64,000 nt of DNA. Origin: an uncultured Bacteroidales bacterium. GTDB taxonomy: Bacteria; Bacteroidota; Bacteroidia; Bacteroidales; Marinilabiliaceae. Both the position numbers and the translations under genes were made by a program. The stretch's first letter is position 1, and each line of letters begins with the position of its first letter. The DNA is taken from the NCBI GenBank assembly GCA_934717675.1, contig CAKUYZ010000003.1, positions 24,392-88,391 of the forward strand. Reading direction: 5' to 3'. Under the pieces are notes generated by a model. It was given only the letters and a program-made list of their open reading frames with translations. It did not search any database and was not told where the DNA came from. Positions 25,962-35,080 of the stretch are shown in pieces.

Positions 25962-26987
25962 CTATCGCAGCTGCTCGGTCAGGAGCATGCACTCGATGAC
26001 AGGCGACACTTTGCCGTAGATTATGTTGTATACGCAGTCCGTTATGGGCATCGAGACCTGATACCGCTCGTTGATGGCCTTGATGCTCTTGGTGGCGTAG
26101 TAGCCCTCGGCCACCATAAGCATCTCCATCTGCGCGGACTTGACCGAGTAGCCTTTGCCGAGCATGGTGCCAAAGGTTCTGTTTCGGCTAAACTGCGAGT
26201 AGCACGTCACGAGCAGGTCGCCGAGGTAGGCGGAGCTCTTGATGTCTCGCGGAATAGGGTGCACCGTGTCCACGAACCTCTTGATCTCCTGTATGGCGTT
26301 GGATATTAGCACGGCCTGGAAGTTGTCTCCGTAGCCCAGGCCGTGGAACACGCCGGAGGCTATGGCCATGATGTTTTTGAGCACGGCGGCATACTCGGTG
26401 CCGTATATGTCGTCCGAGACGCAGGTCTTGATGAAGTGGCACGTGATGAGGCGGGCGTATTCGCGGGCCAGGTCCACGTTTTGGCAGGCCATGGTCAGGT
26501 ATGACAGCCTCTCCAGTGCCACCTCTTCGGCGTGGCACGGGCCGCTGATGACCCCTATGCGGTCAATGGGCACGCCCATGCACTGGTTGAGCCACGTCCC
26601 GATGATCATGTTCTTCTCCGGAATCAGGCCCTTGATGGCCGAGATGACGTATTTGTCGGCCAGCGGCACCGTCAGGTTTCTGATGGCGGACTGGATGAAG
26701 GCCGACGGCACGACCAGGAAGATGACGTCTGACTCGCTGACAATCTGGTTGATGTCGTCGGAGAACGTTATCTTGCTCGTGTCGAACTGGACGCTGGAGA
26801 GGTATGACGGGTTGTGCCCCGTGATTCGGAACGTGTCGATGTTCTTCTTGTTGCGGACGTGCCAGTTGAGGTGGTTCACGTTGCACAGGAGCATCTTGGC
26901 TATGGCCGTGGCCCAGCTACCGCTCCCCACGAGTCCCACCCTGGGGTTCTCTCCAAGAATCAGTTCCGGCTTGCCTTCGGTATTCAT
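25962..26987 (-). CDS. gpsA: NAD(P)H-dependent glycerol-3-phosphate dehydrogenase
   Basis: The 341-residue enzyme reduces dihydroxyacetone phosphate to glycerol 3-phosphate for phospholipid synthesis. Motifs: VGLVGSGSWATAIAKML (dinucleotide fold; GSGSWATA in place of the usual GxGxWGTA), FLVVPSAFIQ, VISAIKGL with the catalytic Lys, and VISGPCHAEEVA. Its ATG (26987) overlaps the lysS TGA as ATGA, so translation is coupled; an in-frame ATG at 27005 is less likely. Confidence 0.96.
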   Translation of the reverse strand: MNTEGKPELILGENPRVGLVGSGSWATAIAKMLLCNVNHLNWHVRNKKNIDTFRITGHNPSYLSSVQFDTSKITFSDDINQIVSESDVIFLVVPSAFIQSAIRNLTVPLADKYVISAIKGLIPEKNMIIGTWLNQCMGVPIDRIGVISGPCHAEEVALERLSYLTMACQNVDLAREYARLITCHFIKTCVSDDIYGTEYAAVLKNIMAIASGVFHGLGYGDNFQAVLISNAIQEIKRFVDTVHPIPRDIKSSAYLGDLLVTCYSQFSRNRTFGTMLGKGYSVKSAQMEMLMVAEGYYATKSIKAINERYQVSMPITDCVYNIIYGKVSPVIECMLLTEQLR

Positions 26988-28711
26988 TGCAGGGCGTTGA
27001 ACCATGCGGCGACCTCTTCTTGCTTGAGTGGCGTGAGGCCGAGCTTGTTCTTCTTGTTTATGTCACAGAGCATCTGGTGCACCTTGCCGGGCTTCATCTT
27101 GGCCATGTCGGCCACGGTGTTGACGCCGGCGGCGTAGAGCGGCTCCACCCACTCCGTGGGCACGCCCAGCTTGGTGAATGCTGCCTCGGGGTCGCGCGCC
27201 ACCTTTTTCTCTGGCTTCATTTGCGGGAAGAGCATGACCTCGCCAATGGCGTTTTTGCCCGTCATGAGCATCACGAGGCGGTCTATGCCAATGCCAATGC
27301 CCGACGTGGGCGGCATGCCGTATTGGAGGGCGCGGAGGAAGTCTTGGTCAATGATCATGGCCTCGTCGTCGCCCTTGTCGGCCAGTCGCATCTGCTCCTT
27401 GAAGCGCTCCTCCTGGTCTATCGGGTCGTTAAGCTCGCTATATGCGTTGGCCAGCTCTTTGCCGTTGACCATGAGTTCAAAACGCTCCGTCAGGCCGGGC
27501 TTGCTGCGGTGCTTCTTGGTCAGGGGCGACATTTCCACGGGATAGTCTGTGATGAAGGTGGGCTGGATATATGTGCCTTCGCAGAACTCGCCGAAAATCT
27601 CGTCGATGAGCTTGCCTTTGCCCATGGTGTCGTCAATCTCCATCTTGAGGTCGCGGCAGATGGCGCGGATCTCGTCCTCGCTCTTGCCGTCTAGGTCGTA
27701 GCCCGTCTTCTCCTTGATGGCCTCCAAGATGGGCAGGCGGCGGAAGGGCGCGCGGAAGCTGATGACGTGGCCGTCAATCTCGCTCTCCGGCTTGCCGTTG
27801 ACGGCCACGCAGATGGTCTCGAGCAGCTTCTCGGTGAAGCTCATCATCCAGTTATAGTCCTTATACTGGACGTAGAGCTCCATGCAGGTGAACTCGGGGT
27901 TGTGGGTGCGGTCCATGCCCTCGTTGCGGAAGTTCTTGCCTATCTCGTATACGCCCTCGAAGCCGCCCACGATGAGCCTCTTGAGGTATAGCTCGGTGGC
28001 TATGCGCATATACATGTCGATGTTGAGGGCGTTGAAGTGCGTGATGAAGGGGCGGGCCGAGGCTCCGCCGGCTATGGACTGCAGCACGGGGGTCTCCACC
28101 TCGGTGTAGCCCGCTCCGTCTAGCACGGAGCGCAGGGTGCGCAGCACCGTGGCGCGCTGAAGGAATGTGTCTTTGACGCCCTTGTTGACCACCAGGTCAA
28201 CGTATCTCTGGCGGTAGCGCAGCTCCGGGTCGTCAAATGAGTCGTAGACCACCCCGTCTTTCTCTTTCACCACGGGCAGCGGCTTGAGGCTCTTGGCCAG
28301 CACAGTCAGGCTCTTGGCGTGGACGGATATCTCGCCCGTCTTGGTGCGGAAGACGAAGCCCTTGACGCCCACAAAGTCGCCCAGGTCGAGCAGCTTCTTG
28401 AACACCACGTTGTAGAGGTCGGCGTTGTCGGCGGGGCAGATCTCGTCGCGGGCAATGTAGACCTGGATTCGGCCCTTGGAGTCCTGCAACTCAATGAAAG
28501 AAGCCTTGCCCATGACGCGCCGGCTCATCATGCGGCCCGCTATGCACACCTCGCGCTGTGGGGCATCGTCGGTGAAGCCGGCAATGATGTCGGTGGAGAA
28601 CGCGTCGGTCGGATATTCGGCCGCTGGGTAAGGGTCAATGCCCATGTCGCGGAGAGACTGCAGGTTGTTGCGTCTGTTAATCTCTTGCTCGCTAAGGTCT
28701 TGTAGGCTCAT
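26984..28711 (-). CDS. lysS: Lysyl-tRNA synthetase (class II)
   Basis: The 575-residue enzyme has an N-terminal OB anticodon-binding domain (GRMMSRRVMGKASFIELQD), class II motif 2 (GKNFRNEGMDRTHNPEFT) and motif 3 (SGIGIGIDRLVMLMTG). The C terminus carries about 70 residues beyond the catalytic core (EWVEPLYAAGVNTVADMAK ... EVAAWFNALQ), an HHH-like extension seen in Bacteroidales LysRS. The ATG at 28711 (MSLQDLSE) is the likely start. Confidence 0.96.
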   Translation of the reverse strand: MSLQDLSEQEINRRNNLQSLRDMGIDPYPAAEYPTDAFSTDIIAGFTDDAPQREVCIAGRMMSRRVMGKASFIELQDSKGRIQVYIARDEICPADNADLYNVVFKKLLDLGDFVGVKGFVFRTKTGEISVHAKSLTVLAKSLKPLPVVKEKDGVVYDSFDDPELRYRQRYVDLVVNKGVKDTFLQRATVLRTLRSVLDGAGYTEVETPVLQSIAGGASARPFITHFNALNIDMYMRIATELYLKRLIVGGFEGVYEIGKNFRNEGMDRTHNPEFTCMELYVQYKDYNWMMSFTEKLLETICVAVNGKPESEIDGHVISFRAPFRRLPILEAIKEKTGYDLDGKSEDEIRAICRDLKMEIDDTMGKGKLIDEIFGEFCEGTYIQPTFITDYPVEMSPLTKKHRSKPGLTERFELMVNGKELANAYSELNDPIDQEERFKEQMRLADKGDDEAMIIDQDFLRALQYGMPPTSGIGIGIDRLVMLMTGKNAIGEVMLFPQMKPEKKVARDPEAAFTKLGVPTEWVEPLYAAGVNTVADMAKMKPGKVHQMLCDINKKNKLGLTPLKQEEVAAWFNALQ

Positions 28712-28744
28712 TATATGTCTGTTCTTCTTGTTTTTCCAATATGT

Positions 28745-28782
28745 TTTGAGGGCGGGACGCACGCCGCGCGCCCGCCCTCAAA
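28745..28782. terminator. 12-bp perfect inverted repeat between murI and lysS
   Basis: TTTGAGGGCGGG (28745-28756) and CCCGCCCTCAAA (28771-28782) with a 14-base GC-rich loop. No T run follows on either strand except the TTT/AAA in the arms. It most likely ends the murI transcript, but could also act in the lysS leader. Confidence 0.55.
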
Positions 28783-28827
28783 CCGCTAATTTAAGCAGTT
28801 CGCGTGAGAATTGAAAATTGAAATCCG

Positions 28828-29646
28828 TCACCCTATCTCGGTGTGCGCCACGTCTAGCCGGCCGCTGAAGAAGATGCCGGCCGTGTCGGCGAATTTCTCG
28901 GGGGCCTCTGTGGTGAAGAAGCGCGCCGTGCCGCCACGGCTGAGCCGCGCCTCCATCTCGGTGTGGCGCGCCAGGTAGTCCGCGAGGCTGCGGGCCACGA
29001 TGTCGCCCTGAGACAGCAGCTTGACTCCCTGCGGCAGGGCGAGGGCTATCTTGGGAGCCAGGAGCGGGTAGTGGGTGCAGGCGAGCATGACGGTGTCTAT
29101 GGCGGGGCATTGGCCCATGAGCTGGCGAGTGTATTGCTCCACGAAATAGTCCGCCCCGGGCTTGTCATATTCTCCGTTCTCCACGAGCGGCACCCACAGG
29201 GGGCATGCTTGCTGAAACACCTCCACGCCGGGCCACAAGTGGCTCATCTCGATGGTGTAGGAGAGTGACGACACGGTGCCCTGCGTGGCCAAGACCCCCA
29301 CTTTGCCCGTGGCCGTGTAGGCGCCCAGTGCCTCGGCCGAGGGGCGTATGATGCCCAAGACGCGTTTTCGCCCTTCGGGGTCGAGGCGCGGCAGGTCTCG
29401 CTGCTGTATGGTGCGCAGGGCCTTGGCCGAGGCCGTGTTGCAGGCCAAGATGATGAGGTCGGCCCCCATGCGCAGCATCTCGGTCACGGCCTGGAGGGTG
29501 AAGCGATACACCACGTCGAAGGAGCGTGAGCCGTAGGGCGCGCGGGCGTTGTCTCCAAGATATATGTAGTCATAGGCCGGCAAGGCCTTGCGCACCGCGC
29601 TGAATATCGTCAGGCCGCCGTAGCCGGAGTCGAAGATGGCAATCAT
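28828..29646 (-). CDS. murI: Glutamate racemase
   Basis: The 272-residue enzyme makes D-glutamate for peptidoglycan. The two catalytic cysteines are in LACNTASAKAL and LACTHYPLLAP, and the N-terminal IFDSGYGGLTI and GDNARAPYGSR motifs are intact. Its ATG overlaps the preceding stop codon by four bases (ATGA), so it is coupled to the exported protein upstream. Confidence 0.95.
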   Translation of the reverse strand: MIAIFDSGYGGLTIFSAVRKALPAYDYIYLGDNARAPYGSRSFDVVYRFTLQAVTEMLRMGADLIILACNTASAKALRTIQQRDLPRLDPEGRKRVLGIIRPSAEALGAYTATGKVGVLATQGTVSSLSYTIEMSHLWPGVEVFQQACPLWVPLVENGEYDKPGADYFVEQYTRQLMGQCPAIDTVMLACTHYPLLAPKIALALPQGVKLLSQGDIVARSLADYLARHTEMEARLSRGGTARFFTTEAPEKFADTAGIFFSGRLDVAHTEIG

Positions 29647-30176
29647 TTCTTTGGCACTTGTGGCGGGATGCCGTCGCCCTTGGGCTGGGCCGCGCGGGCC
29701 TCGGCCGCTGTGCGGCCCTCGGTGTAGACGTGGGGCTTGCAGATGAAGATTCGGGTGTTCTGCATGGTGTCGTCGGGGTCTCTTTTCGCCAGCAGGAGGC
29801 GATAGGTCTTTTTGCCTGGCTCACGGATCACCTCGATGTAGTCGAAATAGTCGTCCTCCCCGTTGCGCGTGATGGCGAATATGTTGTCCGATATGCGCTT
29901 GTATGCCGCCACGGGGAAGTGCATCTGGATGGCCGGATGGTTGAACTCTATGCAGTCGTCTGAGAATGTTATGGTGCCGGAGGCCATGTCGGTCCCGTTG
30001 ATGAAGGAGATGCCCGTGCGGTAGCTCTTGATGAACCACTCCGTCTGATGGCCGGAGAGTTCGCAGCTCCACCACGCGTTGTTGAAGTACTCCTCATCTT
30101 GCGCCGCCGCGCGCGGGCATATGGCCACGGCGGCCAGGAAGACCGCCATCCGGCACAGAGCCTTGAAGTGTCTCAT
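29643..30176 (-). CDS. Exported protein of unknown function
   Basis: Not recognised. The 177-residue protein has a signal peptide (about residues 1-25, ending AAAQ) and a beta-rich body with NNAWWSCELSG, IEFNHPAIQMHF and a Pro/Lys-rich tail. It could be a small lipocalin-like or periplasmic chaperone-like protein, but no motif supports this. In many Bacteroidales the gene before murI encodes an OmpH/Skp-type protein; this one does not look like that. It is bracketed by ATGA overlaps with the hexapeptide protein and with murI. Confidence 0.75.
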   Translation of the reverse strand: MRHFKALCRMAVFLAAVAICPRAAAQDEEYFNNAWWSCELSGHQTEWFIKSYRTGISFINGTDMASGTITFSDDCIEFNHPAIQMHFPVAAYKRISDNIFAITRNGEDDYFDYIEVIREPGKKTYRLLLAKRDPDDTMQNTRIFICKPHVYTEGRTAAEARAAQPKGDGIPPQVPKK

Positions 30177-30712
30177 TCGTTGTCTTTTTTGTCCTCCTCC
30201 TCTTCGTACCAGCGGGCGTAGGTTGCGTAGTGTGAGGCTATTCGTTTTATGGTGTCGGCCTCTTGCCCCTCGGTCAGTTCTTTTATTCGCTTGGCGGGCG
30301 TGCCGGCGTAGATGCCGCGGCTCTCGGCCGTCTTGCCGCCCGTGAGCACGGCCCCCGCGGCCACTATGGTGTCTGGCTCCACCGTGGCTCCATCTAAAAC
30401 AATGGAGCCCATGCCCACGAGCACGCGGTCTTTTATGGTGGCCCCGTGGACAATGGCCCCGTGGCCTATCGAGACGTCGGACCCAATCTGCGTGTCATGT
30501 TTCTCGAACGTGCCGTGGATGACGGCGTTGTCTTGGATGTTGACACGGTCGCCCACCCTGATGGGGGCCACGTCGCCACGCAGCACGGCTCCGAACCAGA
30601 CGCTGCAGCCGTCGCCCAGCGTCACGTCGCCTATCAGTGTGGCCGTGGGGGCCAAGTAGCAGTCTTTGCCAACGGTCGGCGTCTTGCCGCGCAGTGTGAT
30701 GATGTTCGCCAT
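30173..30712 (-). CDS. Gamma-carbonic-anhydrase-like hexapeptide-repeat protein
   Basis: The 179-residue protein is a left-handed beta-helix of hexapeptide repeats (APTATLIGDVTLGDGCSVW and similar). The three histidines that bind metal in gamma carbonic anhydrases appear conserved (NAVIHGTF, SIGHGAIVHGA), with NIQDN nearby. A C-terminal helix (about 145-175) is acidic and lysine-rich. Carbonic anhydrase or acyl/acetyl carrier functions are both possible; activity is not assured by homology. Confidence 0.85.
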   Translation of the reverse strand: MANIITLRGKTPTVGKDCYLAPTATLIGDVTLGDGCSVWFGAVLRGDVAPIRVGDRVNIQDNAVIHGTFEKHDTQIGSDVSIGHGAIVHGATIKDRVLVGMGSIVLDGATVEPDTIVAAGAVLTGGKTAESRGIYAGTPAKRIKELTEGQEADTIKRIASHYATYARWYEEEEDKKDNE

Positions 30713-30729
30713 GTCTGTCTGTCTGTCTC
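30712..30729. repeat. Tetranucleotide repeat (TGTC)4 at a start codon
   Basis: Four copies of TGTC overlap the start codon of the hexapeptide protein gene; on its coding strand the leader reads GACAGACAGACAGACATG. The array is short, so slippage would be rare, but a change in copy number would shift leader spacing. Confidence 0.5.
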
Positions 30730-30753
30730 TGAACGATGTGTCCTTTGGGGGCC

Positions 30754-31566
30754 TTACCGCTTGCGTATGACGTGGTCTGGCAATATGACGCTCTCGCCCC
30801 TGAAACGCCTCAAGATCTGCGCGTAGAGCAGTGCCTTGCGCTCAGAGCGGCCGATGAGCGGCTCCATGTCGGCCGACGTGTTGTAGAGATCCGCCGCCAC
30901 GCGCGGGTCGAAGTCGTCTTGCTCCACGTCCAGCCCCAGCACGCGGCCAATGAGTTCCGCCGGCGCGCGTCGGCCGGTCGTCTCGGTGAAGGACCAGTAG
31001 TCCGCCGTGTCAATCACCGAGTCGGCAACCTTGCGCCGCCCGTGCCTGTCAAAGAGGGCTGGCAACTGTATGTTGTTCACAATTAGTCGTCTGGCAAAGA
31101 AAGGGATGTCGGCCGCCAAGACTCCGTGGCCGCACAGCACGTGGTCTTGCGCCGGCGTGGAGAGGAAGTTGCCCACCATCTCGGCGAAGCCGCACAAGAC
31201 GTCGCGCTCACTGTCTCCCGAATAGGTCGATGTGATGAAAAACGGGTCGGTCTCGCCCTCTTTGTGGCGGATGACTCCTGCCGTTATGCAAGCCACTTTC
31301 CCAAACTCGGCCATGGCGCCCGCCTCGGCATATGCCTCACTGGCGGTCACGCCCGCCGGCCGCCAGGCCGCCGAGGCCGAATCCCAAAGCCGCTGCATGT
31401 CGGCAGACAGATTGTCAAATGAGCTAAGCTCCGGAACTCCCTCAATGCTGACGAACACGATGTCGTTTTCAGACACAGTATGCAACGCGGCCGTGCCGCG
31501 CGGCGACGATGGGGTTGGCTTGCCGCCGCGTGTCTCGCGGCTTTTGCCTTCGTTATTGTATCTCAC
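30754..31566 (-). CDS. PolB-type 3'-5' exonuclease-like protein with degraded active site
   Basis: The 270-residue protein matches by order and spacing the Bacteroidetes predicted PolB-like DEDDy exonuclease family (AEFGKVACITAGVI, PFFARRLIVNNIQLPALFD, RRFRGESVI). The first acidic motif, normally DIET, is SIEG (Ser40, Glu42), and the final YCQKD-type motif aligns with RSERK, giving Lys244 at the last catalytic Asp. Asp153 is retained. Catalysis is therefore doubtful. It starts at GTG with GGAGGT directly overlapping; residues 1-30 are low-complexity, so a later start is possible. Confidence 0.7.
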   Translation of the reverse strand: MRYNNEGKSRETRGGKPTPSSPRGTAALHTVSENDIVFVSIEGVPELSSFDNLSADMQRLWDSASAAWRPAGVTASEAYAEAGAMAEFGKVACITAGVIRHKEGETDPFFITSTYSGDSERDVLCGFAEMVGNFLSTPAQDHVLCGHGVLAADIPFFARRLIVNNIQLPALFDRHGRRKVADSVIDTADYWSFTETTGRRAPAELIGRVLGLDVEQDDFDPRVAADLYNTSADMEPLIGRSERKALLYAQILRRFRGESVILPDHVIRKR

Positions 31567-31659
31567 CTCCGTAAAAATTAATACGATGCGTAAAGTTACA
31601 AAATGCGGGCCGTAAAGTAAAACTGAAAGGCATCAACAGCATAGTACGGCTAAAAGAGC

Positions 31660-31667
31660 TATTTTTG
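31660..31667 (+). promoter_or_regulatory. -7 box (TATTTTTG) before the Dabb gene
   Basis: TATTTTTG fits TAnnTTTG and lies 19 bases before the ATG at 31687. No clear -33 element. Confidence 0.5.
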
Positions 31668-31686
31668 CGCGTAAACCCTTTTGGAC

Positions 31687-31986
31687 ATGATCAAGCACAT
31701 TGTACTCTTCAAACTCCGCGACGATGTTGAGGCCGGCGTCAAGGCCTCGCGCCTGCCATCCATCCGCAGCCAGTTTTTGGCCCTTATGGGCGTCATACCC
31801 TCGCTCCGCGGCATTGAGATAGGCCTCAACGTCAACCCCAAGGAGAAATTCGACCTCGCCCTCGTGGCCACTTTTGACGACCTTGCCGGCCTCGCGGCCT
31901 ACGCCACCGACCCGCGCCATGTGGCCGTGGCCAAGCAGGTGGGCGAGATGCTCGACGTGAGGGCCTGCACCGACTACGAGATCTGA
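31687..31986 (+). CDS. Dabb (stress-responsive A/B barrel) family protein
   Basis: The 99-residue protein shows the ferredoxin-like alpha+beta barrel pattern of the Dabb family: MIKHIVLFKLRDDV at the start, a central GIEIGLNVNP and LVATFDDLAGLAAYATDPRH near the end. Family members dimerise; the role in bacteria is unknown. The start at 31687 was chosen over the TTG at 31681. It heads the plus-strand run that leads to mutL. Confidence 0.88.
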   Translation: MIKHIVLFKLRDDVEAGVKASRLPSIRSQFLALMGVIPSLRGIEIGLNVNPKEKFDLALVATFDDLAGLAAYATDPRHVAVAKQVGEMLDVRACTDYEI

Positions 31987-32023
31987 CCCGCGCCGCAACG
32001 TCTCACATTCGCACAACGACCAT

Positions 32024-32347
32024 ATGAAGTCTTTCATTCAACTGCCCAAGCACAAGGTGTTTGAGTATAAGCCTCTTTATTATGATCCTGACAAGGAATA
32101 TGTGAAAAAGAGGCGCGAGGAGCTGGGCCTGACCAGCGAGGTGGAGAAGCTGGCCGGCACGGGCGGCATGCTCCGCGCGGGCTCCATGCGCATGCGCCAC
32201 GCTAGCTATAAGCCCAGCGTGGAGGACGGGAGCCGGCAGCGTTTTGTGCGACGTTGGGTCATTGTGCTGATTCTCAGCGCCATCCTTTATGCCTACCTTG
32301 GCGGTAAGCTAGACAGCCTCATAGGGCTGCTGATGGGTGCCAAATAG
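32024..32347 (+). CDS. Small tail-anchored protein before mutL
   Basis: Function unknown. The 107-residue protein has a basic, charged N-terminal region and one or two hydrophobic segments near the C terminus (about 78-104, VIVLILSAILYAYLGG). A similar small gene is often just upstream of mutL in Bacteroidales, from memory. It lies 37 bases after the Dabb gene and 27 before mutL. Confidence 0.75.
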   Translation: MKSFIQLPKHKVFEYKPLYYDPDKEYVKKRREELGLTSEVEKLAGTGGMLRAGSMRMRHASYKPSVEDGSRQRFVRRWVIVLILSAILYAYLGGKLDSLIGLLMGAK

Positions 32348-32374
32348 GCCTGACGAGGAACCAAGCGCAAAGAA

Positions 32375-34210
32375 ATGAACGTTATTCACCTGCTGCCCGA
32401 CACCGTGGCCAACCAGATTGCCGCCGGCGAGGTCATCCAAAGGCCCGCCTCGGTGATAAAGGAGTTGATGGAGAACGCCATTGACGCGGGCGCGACAGAC
32501 ATAAAAGTCCTGGTGCAAGATGCCGGGCGCACGCAGATCCAAGTCATTGACGATGGCTGCGGAATGACAGAGACCGACGCGCGTCTGGCCTTTGAGCGTC
32601 ACGCCACGTCCAAGATCGCGTCGGCGAGAGACCTGTATAGCCTCACCACCATGGGTTTCCGCGGAGAGGCTCTGGCCTCCATAGCTGCCGTGGCCAGGGT
32701 GGAGCTTCTCACGCGGCAGGCCGATCAGGAGCTCGGCGTCAAAATTGTCTTGGCAGGTTCGGAAGTGGAGGTGCAAGAGCCGTGCGCCACGCCAAAGGGG
32801 AGCCGTTTTTGTGTCAAGGACTTGTTTTTCAACGTCCCTGCCAGGCGGCGGTTCCTCAAGTCCGACGCGGCTGAGATGCGTCACGTCTGCTCTGAGTTCC
32901 TGCGCGTGGCACTCGCCCACCCCTCGGTGAGCATGAGCCTGACGTCGGGCGGCGTGCCGCTATACAACCTGCCGGCCGGCAACGTGAAGCAGAGGGTGGC
33001 TGGTGTGGCAGGGCTCTCCATGGCCAAGAATCTGCTCTCGCTGGAATGCGAGACGAGCCTGGTGAAAATATCGGGTTTCATCGGCACTCCCGAGACTGCC
33101 AGGAAAAGTGGCGGAGACCAATATTTCTTCGCCAACGACAGGTATATGCGCAGCGCCTATTTCAACAAGGCCGTCGTCGACGCCTACAAGGGCATAATAG
33201 GCCCTGACCATCTGCCGGCCTACTACATATATCTGCACGTAGACCCGCAGTCGCTAGACGTCAACGTCCACCCTCAAAAGACGGAGATAAAGTTCGATGA
33301 CGACCAGGCCATCTGGAAGATTCTCAACGCCACGGTCAGCGCCTGCCTCAATGACAACAACATCTTGCCGCAGATTGACTTCGACAGCGGCGAGAGGGTA
33401 GACATCCCCAGTTTCGACCCCTCGGCTCAGGCCGCCAACACATACAACCCCTTCGCCAGCGAGCGGCTCCAAGCCGCCCGATACGCGCAGTCTTTCGGTC
33501 AGTCACCGAGGCCCGACGCCAGCGGATGGGAGGCCGTCTACCCGATTCCGGACGGCATGGTGAGCTTCGAGTCTCACGTCAACGCCCCTGAGGCCGCGGC
33601 CCCCGAGGCCGGCCTGTTCCCAGCGGCGGGGAATGACGCCGCCGAGGCCGGTCTGCTGACGCAATATAAGCTGCGCTACATCTTGCGTCCCGTTGAGACG
33701 GGGCTTCTGGTCATAGACCAGCACAGGGCTCACGAGCGTGTCCTCTACGACCGCATGAAAGCCATGATGGCCCACTCCGCCGTGGAGTGCCAGAGGCTCC
33801 TCTTCCCCGAGGTCATGGCCATGGGGGCCGAGGATCTGTGCGTACTCTCTGAACTGACGGCAGAGATGAGCGCGGCTGGAATTGACCTGGAGGTGGACTC
33901 TGCGGCGGGGCGCGTCACCATCACGTCCATCCCGGCCCTTATGGATGTCGAGGCGGTGCGGTCTCTCATAGAGACTCTCACGTTCAATTGCCGCTCTGGC
34001 GAGGTGGATGTGCACTCCGATGTGAGCGACGTCATTGCGCGCAGCCTCTCCGACCACAAGGCCATCCCTTATGGCCGCGTCTTGTCGGCCGATGAGATGG
34101 CGGACCTCTATGCCAAGCTCATGGAGTCTGACAACAGGCAGACGTCGCCTTCTGGCCGCCCGACAATGAAGGTGATAGCCGACGCCGACATCGACGCCAT
34201 GTTACGCTAA
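32375..34210 (+). CDS. mutL: DNA mismatch repair protein MutL
   Basis: The 611-residue protein has the GHKL ATPase domain with IAAGEVIQRPASVIKELMENAIDAGA, DDGCGM, and TMGFRGEALASIA, and a C-terminal dimerisation domain. The C-terminal metal site of nicking MutL proteins is altered: DQHRAHERVLYD in place of DQHAxxExxxxE, and SPSGRPT where nicking enzymes have CPHGRPT. Nicking activity is therefore uncertain, though from memory such changes are common in this phylum. No mutS in the window. Confidence 0.95.
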   Translation: MNVIHLLPDTVANQIAAGEVIQRPASVIKELMENAIDAGATDIKVLVQDAGRTQIQVIDDGCGMTETDARLAFERHATSKIASARDLYSLTTMGFRGEALASIAAVARVELLTRQADQELGVKIVLAGSEVEVQEPCATPKGSRFCVKDLFFNVPARRRFLKSDAAEMRHVCSEFLRVALAHPSVSMSLTSGGVPLYNLPAGNVKQRVAGVAGLSMAKNLLSLECETSLVKISGFIGTPETARKSGGDQYFFANDRYMRSAYFNKAVVDAYKGIIGPDHLPAYYIYLHVDPQSLDVNVHPQKTEIKFDDDQAIWKILNATVSACLNDNNILPQIDFDSGERVDIPSFDPSAQAANTYNPFASERLQAARYAQSFGQSPRPDASGWEAVYPIPDGMVSFESHVNAPEAAAPEAGLFPAAGNDAAEAGLLTQYKLRYILRPVETGLLVIDQHRAHERVLYDRMKAMMAHSAVECQRLLFPEVMAMGAEDLCVLSELTAEMSAAGIDLEVDSAAGRVTITSIPALMDVEAVRSLIETLTFNCRSGEVDVHSDVSDVIARSLSDHKAIPYGRVLSADEMADLYAKLMESDNRQTSPSGRPTMKVIADADIDAMLR

Positions 34211-34249
34211 CAAAGTAAACAAAACAACAACAACAGAACGACACTACAT

Positions 34250-35062
34250 ATGAGAATGACGCCGGCAGTCAAGAACCTGCTACTCATCAACGTGCTGTGT
34301 TTCGCCGCAGCGTGGGTCTTCAGCAGCAGTTTGCGGATAGACCTGGAAGACGTCTTGGGCTTGCACTATGTGACGGCCAAAGACTTCGGCCCGTGGCAGT
34401 TCGTCACATTCATGTTTATGCACGCCAGCGTGAGCCACATATTCTTCAACATGTTCGCCCTCTGGATGTTCGGCACCATCATAGAGAGCTCGTTGGGCAC
34501 GGGGCGTTTTGTGGCATATTACCTCACGTGCGGCATAGGCTCCGGCCTCATCCAGCAGCTGGCCGTGGGCATAGACCTCCACCCGCTCGTGGTGGCGGTG
34601 GACCAGCTTATGAACGACCCCACCACGGCAAACATACAGGGTTTCCTCTCGTCGCACGTCGTGGCTTTCTCGTCGGAGTCCAAAATGGCCATAGAGACGT
34701 TCATAAAGGACTATAACAACACCTTGGGCTCCGACCACGCGGGAGCCGCTGCCTTGGCTCGCTCCTTTGCCGAGCAATATCAGGCGGCCTACGTCAACGC
34801 CCAGGTCACGGTGGGAGCTTCAGGCGCGGTGTTTGGCGTGCTGCTGGCTTTCGGCATGCTTTTCCCCAATATGCGCATCATGCTCCTCTTCCCGCCCATC
34901 CCGCTCAAGGCTAAATGGTTCGTCATTATTTATGGCCTCATTGAGCTGTTTGGCGGCATCCATGGCGCGGACTATGACAATGTGGCTCACTGGGCCCACA
35001 TTGGCGGCATGCTCTTCGGGTTCATCTTGCTGCGCTATTGGCGCGTCAGGCGTTTTAACTAG
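34250..35062 (+). CDS. Rhomboid family intramembrane serine protease (first of a pair)
   Basis: The 270-residue membrane protease has the catalytic serine in GASGAVFG and the catalytic His in AHIGGML, plus the HASVSHIFFNMFAL block. A soluble insertion of about 75 residues (about 110-185) lies ahead of the GASG helix, longer than in most rhomboids. It begins 39 bases after mutL and lies 18 before a second rhomboid. Substrates are unknown. Confidence 0.92.
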   Translation: MRMTPAVKNLLLINVLCFAAAWVFSSSLRIDLEDVLGLHYVTAKDFGPWQFVTFMFMHASVSHIFFNMFALWMFGTIIESSLGTGRFVAYYLTCGIGSGLIQQLAVGIDLHPLVVAVDQLMNDPTTANIQGFLSSHVVAFSSESKMAIETFIKDYNNTLGSDHAGAAALARSFAEQYQAAYVNAQVTVGASGAVFGVLLAFGMLFPNMRIMLLFPPIPLKAKWFVIIYGLIELFGGIHGADYDNVAHWAHIGGMLFGFILLRYWRVRRFN

Positions 35063-35080
35063 CTTTTTGTCACATCTGGC

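Noticed and set aside
30712..30729. Phase-variable switch from the (TGTC)4 array
   Set aside because: Only four copies and in the leader, so slippage would be rare and would not change the reading frame.
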